Part shown: positions 33,501-43,237 of the stretch, one piece after another
Layout of the letters: every line of letters begins with the position of its first letter
Numbering within the stretch: the first letter of the stretch is position 1
NCBI RefSeq assembly: GCF_000143415.4
Contig: NW_003314296.1
Location: forward strand, 1,153,858-1,217,857
Length of the DNA stretch: 64,000 nt
Direction of reading: 5' to 3'
Source of the DNA: Selaginella moellendorffii
Taxonomy: Eukaryota; Streptophyta; Lycopodiopsida; Selaginellales; Selaginellaceae
The notes under the pieces: generated by a model
Databases searched by the model: none
Told to the model about the DNA's origin: nothing
The model's input: only the letters and a program-made list of their open reading frames with translations
Program-made: the position numbers and the translations under genes

Positions 33501-35341
33501 AAGGCCACCTTGCTCGTTGGCAAGAGTTTCTGCAGAAAATGTTTGTTAAGATCCGGTACAAGCATGGAAGTGACAATAAGGTGGCTAATGCGTTATCCAG
33601 GATGGTAAATTCTATCTCGTTCGTGAAGCTATCCGACGATCTCTTAGATGAGCTTAAGGAGTTTGTTGACTTCGACTCCTTTATCATTGATATTCGTGCA
33701 AAGGTTTTGTTGAGGGATGCCTCTACAGATTTGAAGGGTGACAAGTTTGCATCATTCGAACTACAAGATGGAATTTTGGTGAAGAAGGGACGTGTAATGG
33801 TTCCTTATGTTGACAAACTCATCAAATGGATTTTGGTTGAGTGTCATGATGTGCCAAGTGCTGGGCATCCGGGGGTATTAAGAACGTATATGTTGGTGAC
33901 AAGGCATGTCTTTTGGCCTAGAATGAAGTCAGATGTTAAGAAGTATGTACATGGTTGTTTAACCTACCAAGCGGTCAAAGTTGATCATCAGAAGCTCGTT
34001 GGCCTCTATCATCCTTTACGTGTACCCGAGAATAGGTGGGATAGCATCTCGATGGACTTTATTACTGGTTTGCCCAAAACCTTTCGAGGAAATGATGCTA
34101 TTTGGGTTGTTGTAGATTGTTTGACGAAGACGGCTCACTTCTTCCCTGTGAAGATAACGATAAAAGCTTCTAAATTTGCTCAATTATTTGTAAACGGAGT
34201 TATTCAGTCTCTATGGTTTGCCGGGTGACATTGTGAGTGATCGGGATCCTAAATTCACGTTCAAGTTTTGGCAAACGGTCTTTGAAAAACTAGAGACTAA
34301 ACTGAGCATGAGTAGTGGTGAGCATCCACAATCTAATGGGCAAATAAAGCACATGAATCAGCTATTAGAAGATATACTACAGTCTTTTGTGGGAAACTTG
34401 ACTTGACAGGGAGTATGGGAGAAATACTTGCCTTTGCTTTAGTTTGCTTACAATAGCGCTCATCAATCGGCTATTAGCATGTCTCCTTTTATGGCGATGT
34501 ATGGCTATGAACCTAGGTCTCCTGTGAGTTTGAATTTGGCTTTGGTTCGGGTTCCTCATACTTATGATTTCCTGGAGGATATGCAAGACAAGCTTGAGTT
34601 AGCAAAATTAAACATGAGGCAAGCTCAAGAATGAGACAAAAGGTTAGCTGATGAGCATTGTCATCATCAAGAATATAAAGTTGGTGACAAGGTTTTCCTT
34701 AAGTTGTCGGATGCACAACGGTCTCTGAAAAGAGGTGGTAGTGTTAAATTGTCTCCACGGTATTGTGGGCTTTGGACAATTTTACAGCGTGTGGGGGATC
34801 TTGCATACACTTTGGACTTGCCAGTTAGTTTGAAGATTCATCCAATGTTCCATATGAACAAGCTTAAAGCGTGTTTACACTCTGGTGATATCATGGATCA
34901 ATCCATCTAAAGATTGATGCAGAGAAGGCTGGTCCAGCCAATATTCTTGCTCAAAGATTCATGAAAACATGCCGGAAAACAATTAGGGAGTTATTAGTTT
35001 AGTGGAATAGTTATTCCATGGATGAAGCTACATGAGAAACTAAGGATAACGTGAAGAGAGTGTTTCCGAGTTTTGGTTATAACTTGGATGACATTCCTAA
35101 GGAAGGGGAGAATTGAGTTCTATAGCCATATTGCTATATAATTTAAGTTATTTGTTCTATTTTCATTTTCTTGTTTTCATAACCGTATTGTCATGTGAGA
35201 AAGTTGTATTGCTTTCTTTCTTTCGTGACTGTTTATTGAGACGTTGGTTTTGTTGTTTGCACATCTTTTCTCCATGCCACATACAGCAGCCTCGAGAAGC
35301 TAAACAAGCCTCACATGAAAGGAGTCCAAAGCATTGGGTCA

Positions 35342-35356
35342 TGAGGGAGGGGAGAA
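35342..35356 (+). promoter_or_regulatory. Polypurine tract
   Basis: TGAGGGAGGGGAGAA lies immediately before the 3' LTR and is the expected plus-strand priming site. Confidence 0.8.
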
Positions 35357-35452
35357 TGACACGAACCATGGGAATATTCCAAGAATATTCCATGGCCTGT
35401 GGGATTTAAGGGTTAGGAGGTTGGCCTAGGGTTCGCTCTCTTGTTCGTTTCA
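35357..35452 (+). repeat. 3' LTR (96 bp)
   Basis: Begins TGACACGAACC and ends CGTTTCA, giving canonical TG...CA ends. It keeps CpGs lost in the 5' LTR (ACGAACC against ACAAACC; TTCGTTT against TTTGTTT). Confidence 0.88.
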
Positions 35453-35457
35453 TCCAG

Positions 35458-36880
35458 CAAAATGATTGTCACACTAAAACTACAAGAAAAAAAAAGAAAA
35501 TTGCACTTAGAGTCAACACTTGACTTACTTTCTTAGTCTTGATCTTGGAAGCTCTAGAGTAATTCTAGTGATGGTCAATTCCAGAAGTAGAAGCATTGGG
35601 CTGTGACGCAGCAGTCATAGAAGTGTTAATTCTAAATGATTGCAAACAACTCAAAACTTTATATGTGGCATGAGCCCAACACCAATTCTTCCTTCATCAC
35701 TGTTGGACAATGCTAAGAGTACATGGATCCAGGGCAGTGGGCAGATTTCTCCAACACCCAATGAGCTTCTTCTCTTCTAGCCAGCATGCCCATTATTGAT
35801 TGGCCATCCAAACATCAACATGATTTTTCACACAAGCATGGATACCGAGCCTGGCGTTCGGGTTTCTAAAGCTCACTCACCAGGGTAGACGCTGGCCCGA
35901 CTGGAGATTCCTTTGGAAATGCAGGCAGTATGGAAATATTTTGAATCAAGAAGAAGAGCTGGCAAAATTTCAAGCGCACTCACCCTGCCACAACCGGAAA
36001 TGCTGTTGGAGATACAGGCGCTATCGCGTTCGTCTCCACCTGGAAAGATCTCAGAAGCAAGAAGTAGGATTTCGATCACGATCAGCAATGCAATGGATTT
36101 TCAAGCGCGATCTCTCTGTCACGCCGCTGACGGTGGAGGCACCAGTGGCATCTCTGTCGAGTTCGATTTCTCCTGAAAGAAAGCGCACGGTCAGTAATCC
36201 AGACCTAGCGTGTGCTGTCAACATAAATTCCATAATCAACAAAAGACAAGCGCATTTTCAAATTAGGGTTCTTAAGATGGCAAGCACATAGAAATTTCAA
36301 GAGGATCTGCTCTTGGATTTGCAACTCCTCCTCAAGAGCTCAAGCACGAAGAAATCCATCACGAGATCAATGTGTTCCTGGATGCTAAATCCAAAGCAGC
36401 CAGTGTCGCTGAAGTTAGCTCGCATTCCTTTACCTGGGACCACCTTGAGGAGCTGCATCGCCTTACCAAATGAGCCCGGAGCTGTAAAAAGAAGCTCTCA
36501 AGATCATTGTCGCCTAGATTTTCTGATGGAAGACCTCTCATCTCATTGTCACACGCTGTGCTACGTGAGAAAATTTGGAAAGCTTTTGTGATTGATCCGT
36601 TTTCCTTCGCCCAAATCATCAATTGGATTGACTAGTCATCCCCTTCTAATGGCTTTTCCATGCCTCTGTGCGACGCCTTCCCCCCCAAAACCATCATTCA
36701 TACATATTAAAGGTGTGGCAGGACTCGCAACGCCCATCGCCTCTTCCTTGAAACTCTTTCTCGTGGAAGTTCATGCTTTTCTCATTACCGCGAATGAGGT
36801 TTAAAGTTTTCTTTAAATCCCACGAATTCTATCCTTAAAAGTGATACCGCTAAGTCAATAAGAAGATCAGAATTTATTTA
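35458..36880. other. Intergenic DNA with short coding-like remnants
   Basis: No complete gene found. 35890-36190 has open frames on both strands without family resemblance. At 36300-36472 a plus-strand frame reads [20 protein letters not shown] and ends [10 protein letters not shown] before a TGA; after it the frame continues as SLSHAVLREKIWKAFVIDPF (to about 36610). Composition is gene-like (CpG retained), so this may be a broken gene I do not recognise. Confidence 0.35.
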
Positions 36881-36912
36881 TTAACTGCAAAGTGCGTGAT
36901 TGATATCATCGC

Positions 36913-37482
36913 TCATGGGCAGAACGTAATGGTGAAAGTTCCTCCGGTTCCAGTGGCAAAAGTCTTGGTGTTATCACCAGACCAGCTATAAGCATCCGGG
37001 CATGAGGCACGGACGTTCTGCGCGTACTGGGAGTTTGGATCGTCCCGGTTGGGACTGGTACAAGTATTCCCATTCCTGTTCTGGGGAGGACAAGTCGCTG
37101 CCTCCGCTCGGCAAGTCAGACCTCTGCCAGATCCAGTGATGCTCATCCCAGTGCCGATGAAGAAGCCATCCACGGCGCTCACGTCGTAGAAGTCATTGTT
37201 GCTGTTGCTGTTGATCGAGAACTCGGCCAGGAGGCCGGGAGTTCCAGTGCCGATGTTTCCCGCCCAGAGATTCGGAGGATTTAGTCCGCGAGATGCGCCG
37301 GGGGCAAGAGTGAATCCGGAGGTTCCGATCGAGGGGCCACCGGCGTTCTCGCGGACGATGATGTTCTGCGAGCTCCCGCAGCGATTGACAACGTTGAAGG
37401 AAGTGGCTGCTGCGAGTGGGATTGCTACAAAACAATGGGTTAGAGCAACAAGAGCAAAGAGGATGGCAGTAGAGCTTGCCAT
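36913..37482 (-). CDS. Small thaumatin-like protein (PR-5 type)
   Basis: A single-exon ORF of 189 residues. Residues 1-27 are a signal peptide (ILFALVALTHCFVAI...AAATS). The mature part shows FNVVNRCGSSQNIIVREN, GASRGLNPPNLWAGNIG, LLAEFSIN, FYDVSAVDGFFIGTGMSITG and the end GGTFTITFCP, which are thaumatin-fold strands. Only six cysteines are present in the mature chain, against ten in usual small thaumatin-like proteins and sixteen in full-length ones. Members are secreted, often defence-related, some binding beta-glucan. Activity here is not known. It has no near neighbour on its strand within 5 kb. Confidence 0.85.
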   Translation of the reverse strand: MASSTAILFALVALTHCFVAIPLAAATSFNVVNRCGSSQNIIVRENAGGPSIGTSGFTLAPGASRGLNPPNLWAGNIGTGTPGLLAEFSINSNSNNDFYDVSAVDGFFIGTGMSITGSGRGLTCRAEAATCPPQNRNGNTCTSPNRDDPNSQYAQNVRASCPDAYSWSGDNTKTFATGTGGTFTITFCP

Positions 37483-37881
37483 TGGAACTGTGTATGCTAT
37501 ACCTCTCTACAAGTTTCTACGCGGATTTATATAGTCCAGGGGAAGAGGTTGTGGACCACACGCAACGTTGAACACCACCCGTGAGTTCGGTAAGTGCGAA
37601 ATTTCCTTCGCGCCACAAGACGTTGAAAATCATGCTCATGAATTGAGTACACGTGGTTTGATGAATTTCAGTCAAGGATTTGCTGCTGAACTTTGTGAAC
37701 TCCCCATGCAACTCTCAGTTTCATTCGTTTTGCTTTGTCTATCTATTTATCTATCTATATTCTGTTTTGGCAGTCTTGTGGTGCCTTACAAGAAGCATGA
37801 AACTCTGCAATTAAGTTTGCAAGTTCCGCCTCACGGTATGACCGTTGGATCTCTGGAAAGCATCAACGGCCCTAGGGCAAC

Positions 37882-40331
37882 ATGGAGGACGGGGTAGCTC
37901 TGTGGCGCGAGCGCGAGCGGCGCAAGCTCTTCTGGACCGACGTCAATGTCATTCGCGCCTTCTTCTCGTGGCTGCGCGGCTATGGCGGCGGGATATTCCA
38001 GGACCAAGTCCATGCTCTCTATCGCCACTGTGGGATCGTAGCGCTGTATCCAAGCCTCCTGGACGAGCTCCGCTACTTCTCGCTCTCCAGATCATCGGCC
38101 AGGGGTCACACCACTCTCGACAAGGCGCGTTACGATGTTTGGGAGTCAGTGGCCACCGGAACTTTCGAGTTTTTCGGTGCTTCTTTCGTTGCTCTGGCGC
38201 TGGATCTCTGCCGCTACTCCGATGTCGAGGATGCTGCTATCCAGGTCGAGTGGTATGGAACAGATTGCTTTTGGAACAGGCCGGTACTCGATAACTTGCT
38301 GGGCCACTTCCTCTATGTAAGAACTCCTTTCTTTCTTCGATCGATCTAAACCAAGTCTTGATCGCAGGGCCGCGTGAGGCAGAATGAGCGCATTAGCGTC
38401 GACCTGGACGCAATCACTCCAGGTAAGTATTTCCAGTGATTCTTTAAAAGCGAAGCTCTCCCTTTCTCGCTTGATCCAGAGCTTTGCGAGGTTCACCGCC
38501 AGTTGAAGCTTCATCACGATCCTGCGAGCTCCCCGCAACACGAGCTCGTCGAGGTTCCCCGCCACGATGTGTTCGACGTGACGGAGCCTCTCTGCCAGCT
38601 TTTCTATACGTGGCTCTCGGTGGCAAATAGTTCCGAGCGCTCTAAAGCCATGGAGGTGCTCAAGAACGTCCTCTGCGAAACGAGGATCAGTGATGCAGAT
38701 GAGCAGCCGCTGATGAAGCTGCCCTTGCCACCGCAGCTCGCGGATCAGCTGCCAGTGGATCTGGCGATGACTTTCGCTCTCAACTCGAACAAGGGGAATC
38801 TCATGAAGCCACTCTCCTCGGCCGGTCTCCAGCAACTGGAGAGCTGGCTTTCGTTGCGGACGGGGACAGTACATCAAGCGGACAGTGTGTTTGCCACTGC
38901 CACAGCAAGCCTGCCAGCATCGCTCATCCGGAAGCTCATTCAAGTTACGTAGAGCACCAGATCTGGTTTCTGTCAGCTTTCACTAACACGTTTGGATCTC
39001 AGGACATAAAGACCGCGGGGAGCGAGGGTCTACAAGTCGGTCGTCCCTTGACGAGCAGCGGCTTCGACATGCTCCTCGCAAAAATGGAGCTCCACTCGTC
39101 GATTTTGGAGCTCAACTGTGAAACAGGGGTCATGGCCCGGCTCTTCCACTCGTGGCTGCGCTGCCGCGGGGGCCAGTTCAAGCACAAGCTCATGGTGGAT
39201 CAGATCAACGAGGACTACGCCCGGATGGGATGGCCGCCATGCAAGAACTCGTCGCTCCTGCAAGAGGTGCGATCAACCTTGAGCAGCAATGGGCTTTTCT
39301 CCCTCGAGCAAGCTCGCACCCGGTGCGACATATGGCTGCGGAGTGTCCCTGAGTTTCTTCGAAGGCTCAAGTACGAGAGGAGCTTCGTCAACTTTGTGGC
39401 CGCGGTGAGCATGGAAGACATAGATCCCGGCGACTCGAGCTGTATAAGCATGGAGCTTGTTGAGCAAATACGCCGCCATGCAGTCGCGGGACGATACCAC
39501 CTTTTCAAGCCGCTGCTTGCCGAGGACGAATCTAGCGCGGCGAGTCTTGTGGTTATATATCTTGTGGAGGTGAGACTTCTTACATCTCCTTGTAGCTAGT
39601 AACGTCTTGCGTTGCAGGAGCTGTGGTACTGGAAGTGTGGTGATATCTATGGTGATTTTGTAGAGTTTGGCGTGGACAGTTACGACGATTGGTTGCCAGC
39701 TTATTCCAGTGCTGACTTTCCAAGCGTGAGGCTTCCAGGTCCAACTCCACAGTACTTCAGTTCTCTAAAGTTTCTAACAGGTGTTTTATCATGCATGTAG
39801 ATGCGACTAGATACAGTGTGGAGCATCACTTGGCAAAGGCGACAGTAGCATTGTGCAGGGATGTGACGGATCCAGTACTTCGAACCCTGTCGACTTGGCA
39901 GAGGTACCATGATGTAAGTAGTCTTGGAACAGCGGATCCCAAGGCTTTCCAGAGCTTGGTGTACTGCTCATACCTTCAGAGAAGAAGGGGCTTGGTGGAG
40001 GCTAGCCAGCGAGACCTTGAGGTGTGTACACACGCAGCAAGCGATGAGGTGGTCGCTCTTGTGACAGGAGAATGCAAGGTCGGAGCATTGGTGCACAGGC
40101 TCGTTTCGGTACTAGAGTGTTGCTAAATTCCTGTTGTTTGTTTTGATACTCATTTGTGGATGATAGGACTTGGGGAGAACCATCAAACCGCACGAGATCA
40201 ACGACAAGCTCGCGTCTGTGAGTTGCTTTGTCTGGCTATGTTTTAGTGTGCCTTAATTCTTGTTTGCCAATGCGTAGGGCTTTTGGGAGCAAGCGAGGTT
40301 GACGGAAGTGTCCAACATGCCAGATAGTTGA
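37882..40331 (+). CDS. Unrecognised 684-residue protein with internal repeats
   Basis: Eight exons join in phase: 37882-38316, 38368-38422, 38480-38943, 39003-39569, 39618-39738, 39801-40108, 40167-40217, 40278-40331. The product is soluble, without signal peptide or membrane segment. Internal repeats are visible: RAFFSWLRGYGGGIFQDQV (residues about 25-43) against RLFHSWLRCRGGQFKHKL (about 366-383), both followed some 35-45 residues later by an ARYDVWES / ARTRCDIWLRS block; a third, weaker copy has LCQLFYTWLSV. A second recurring block is LPVDLAMTF...LMKPL / ISMELVEQI...LFKPLL. Codon use looks normal. I recognise no domain. Confidence 0.75.
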
Positions 40332-41377
40332 ACGTTACACAAAACAGGATCAAAGTCTATGACGTCCTTGGAGTCCAGTTTCCAGGACCGACAGCACGAA
40401 ACATCTCCGTGACCTGCGGTGCGAGATAAGTGACAGGATTCTCCAGTGCCTTTGCTTCATTCGGCCATCCGGTGGTCACAGGTCAAATCGACGACGTCTT
40501 TCTACGATCTGACCATGATCGAAGGTTGGATTTGGGCCGGTTCGTCACTTTCAGTCTCCGTTACTTGACACGTCTCCGTGAGCACTGGAGCGTCCTCGAA
40601 CGTTTGTTCTTCCAGAAATCTGAAAGACTTCTCGCTGGTGGTGCCTCTGGAATCAAATTCCTCTGACCCCTGCGGCTCCACTACTACTAGAGTCGACTTC
40701 GCCAAATACTAAGAGATCCAAGGCCAAGCAGCAGCCCGAGTCCAAGAGACGACACTGGGATGAGAAATCCTGTCAATCGGAGTTTGCGAGAGCTTTGACT
40801 TCCTGTCTATCGTCGTCAATCCCAGCAAAACCAGCCCTGCAACGCTGCCAAGGACACAATTCTTCGACCTCGAGGGAACTCAGTATCGAACGTTTTAAGG
40901 AAAAGCAAGGTTATAAACAAACTACATTTGTAACTGTTAGTTTATATATATGTGTGATTGATTGGTTTAATGAGAAATTTATAGCCAACTCAAAAATATT
41001 AGGATGTTCTATTGTTATTATTATTGCTACAAATTGATTGCCATATAACACAACACTTATCAGCACTATCCATTTAAGTTCCACTTGTTAGTTGTAAATT
41101 TCTATAAAGGATATTTAGTCAAGTTATATCCTACACCACTTTAGTTGCCACTCAATCCTCAGTTTAAAAAGGGGATGATGTCATGTATTTGCTATCACTA
41201 TCTATGATGGGATTTGAACCTCAAACCTACTCACAAGAGTTGAACTTAGCATCTAGGATTAATATAGATTTCATATAGACTTGTACTATAGTAGGTTTTT
41301 GGATTAACTTGAGATTCAACCAGTTAGTTTATGAGTTCAAATTGGTTAGTAAAGGTTTTGAATCTTATTCTGGACAG

Positions 41378-41758
41378 TCTAACAAATATAAAAAGATAAT
41401 AAATACTTGATATTATACTCAAACTATTAGAAGTTTATTGGTGAGAGAAGGGATGAAAAAACAATTACGGTTAAATTTGTTAGTTGAGGTTTGAAGTTTG
41501 TTGTGGATAATGATTGCAAGTGGCCACACCAACACCCGCAGCAGTAGTTACAGTGGTTCGGAGGACGCCGTGGTTGCTGCTCCAGCTTCTTCTCTGGGTT
41601 TTGGTTGCAATCTTGGTGCTGCTCACGTGCTTTTTGCTCGTGCGATGGATGTTATCTCGAAGGAAGCAGAGATACACTCTAACAAATATAAAGAGACAGT
41701 AAATAATTGATATTGTAATCAAACTATTATAAGTTTATTGGTAAGAAATGGGAAGAAG
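41378..41758. repeat. Direct repeats (about 81 bp) exactly 300 bp apart around a GC-rich segment
   Basis: 41378-41458 (TCTAACAAATATAAAAAGAT ... AGTTTATTGGTGAGA) matches 41678-41758 closely. The segment between holds a GC-rich, CpG-containing stretch (41515-41670) in otherwise AT-rich DNA. That stretch is open in two plus-strand frames, one encoding a hydrophobic run (LLQLLLWVLVAILVLLTCFL) but with no ATG. Confidence 0.7.
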
Positions 41759-41870
41759 ATAAAAAAACTCAAGAAAATAAGAAAATAAATTGGTATGCGT
41801 CACATGTAGCAACGTTTGGTTTTTTTAATAGTAGTGTTATTTTTACTTATTAATCTAATTGATCAAATAA

Positions 41871-42043
41871 AGTTTATAACTATAAGCATGTTTATAATTT
41901 ATAAACAAGATTAATCTTATTCCATTAGACGGTAAATAAAAAAAGAATATACTAGAAAGGGTTTAAGAAAGTTTATAAATTATAAACCTGTTTATAAATT
42001 ATAAATACAAGATTAATCTAAATGAATAACAACCGTTAGATGG
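41871..42043. repeat. Local tandem duplication, AT-rich
   Basis: 41871-41933 and 41971-42043 both carry GTTTATAAxTTATAAA, CAAGATTAATCT and a TTAGAyGGTA end. The TTTATAAATTATAAA core is itself nearly palindromic. Confidence 0.55.
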
Positions 42044-42675
42044 TAGAATATCCTAGAATATCAAATCATATTCTAGATAAATCTACTATCATCCCATCAG
42101 CAAACCAAAAATGGATTTCTGTTGAATACTCTAAATATAAAATATTAAAAACATAATTTTTAAATTAACTTGAGGTTGGACCAAATTAATTCTTAAAGAC
42201 GACTTTATAATTATCAAAACATTTATTGAGAGAACAGAAGATATATTGATAAATACTTAAAAACAATTATGTTAAATAATCTAAAGACAAAGTTCTAGTA
42301 TTAATCTAAGATCTGCACCACAGGGTTTAAAGTTTGAATTGCATCATGAACAGTGATGGCAAAATACAAAATATTATAACAGTTATCTACTCCTGTGTTA
42401 TAAGCACAAAATTATGTATATACTGAAGAGAACACATTATTTACACCACTTTGGCTGCTAACTTCTTTTGTATCAGTTTTTAATCGACATCTGTGAAGAG
42501 CGGTCAACTCTGCTTCATTGCACTCATACACAGAGCTTAGAATTTAGACTACACTCCTTCCAAAGGCAGCTTTATTGACTTGGAAAGAGGAGGAAAATGG
42601 AGCTCCTCCTTATCAAAGATCAAGGTTTCAAAACTTGTTCTTCTCTTGATTTCTTTTGTTAGAGACTGCTAGAAG

Positions 42676-43075
42676 CTACAAGCAGGCGGCAGTGGTGCCA
42701 TTTGGATTGACGAAGCGGCATCCATCTGGTAAGTTGCAGCAATTGTAACACGCACCGTCGAGTTCTTTGTTGCCGCACACTACTTTCAAGTCGAGGTTGC
42801 AAAACAGCGGACACACTTTGCTACTTCCTGCAAGAAGAATGTAAACTTGAGGCTCGTCTTGGAATCAAAATCCTGGAAAAGAAGCCCTTGCTTACCGGCA
42901 TTTTCAACTCGCAGGGAGTGTCCCGAGCACGCTGAAACAAGCAGAGCAAAGATCAGCAGAATGGGCAAAGGAACTAAACAAACGAGGAAAAAACAGAAGG
43001 ATGCATACCCACTGAAACCATCAAGAGGAAAACGATCAAAGAGGCCGTCTGGAGTCCCATCTTCTGGAGAAGCAT
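42676..43075 (-). CDS. Single-domain potato-inhibitor-II (Pin2)-like secreted peptide
   Basis: Three exons (43075-43009, 42931-42896, 42827-42676) give 84 residues. A signal peptide (TASLIVFLLMVSVACS) precedes one eight-cysteine domain: VCPLFCNLDLKVVC, GACYNCCNLPDGCRF, NGTTAACL. The spacing C-x3-C-x7-C-x9-C-x2-CC-x6-C-x11-C and the C-x2-CC...GC(K/R)(Y/F) core match the potato proteinase inhibitor II family. In Pin2 the reactive bond lies between the first two cysteines; here the site reads C-P-L-F-C, so P1 would be leucine (chymotrypsin-like specificity, inferred). Start could also be the second ATG (43060). Family call is by pattern only. Confidence 0.72.
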
Positions 43076-43237
43076 GATCAAAGGCACCGCTTAAATAAGT
43101 ACTCGCCGTTCACTTCACACGTGGCACCGAGGAAACACATTTCGCATGATCCACCATGGAAAATGCGCTCGTTCAATCAGCTTATCTGAATTTCCTTCTC
43201 GAGACGTTAAATGAACTACCAAAACTGCTTTTAAGAT

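Larger units (their letters stand above)
30422..35452 (+). mobile_element. Ty3/gypsy LTR retrotransposon, chromovirus type, inactivated
   Basis: The element is flanked by TCCAG duplications (30417-30421 and 35453-35457). Between short LTRs it holds, in order: gag (about 30560-31340); zinc knuckle CFRCYKAGHHNKDC (31529-31570); protease (LLDLSATHNFL instead of LDSGATHNF); RT (about 32490-33000, YFDD in place of the usual YxDD context); RNase H (VVETDASDIVIGAVL); integrase (about 33830-34400, MDFITGLP, VSDRDPKFT); and a chromodomain-like end (RKTIRELLV ... EATxETKDN). Pol after RT and gag is the gypsy order. Many stops and a lost catalytic glutamate mean it is non-autonomous. Position is CpG-depleted intergenic DNA. 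Confidence 0.93.
40340..42660. other. Intergenic region, partly gene-like then AT-rich
   Basis: 40430-40670 has a GC-rich open frame on the plus strand (VVTGQIDDVFLRSDHDRRLD) ending in TGA, perhaps UTR or a relic of a gene. From 40900 on it is AT-rich with the repeats described separately and no gene that I can support. Confidence 0.4.

Noticed and set aside
40430-40666. Gene-like ORF after the repeat protein
   Set aside because: No family match, no linked exons and no signal. Described only as possible UTR or relic.
41514-41702. 62-residue membrane-like ORF
   Set aside because: Starts with TTG rather than ATG and competes with another open frame over the same bases.
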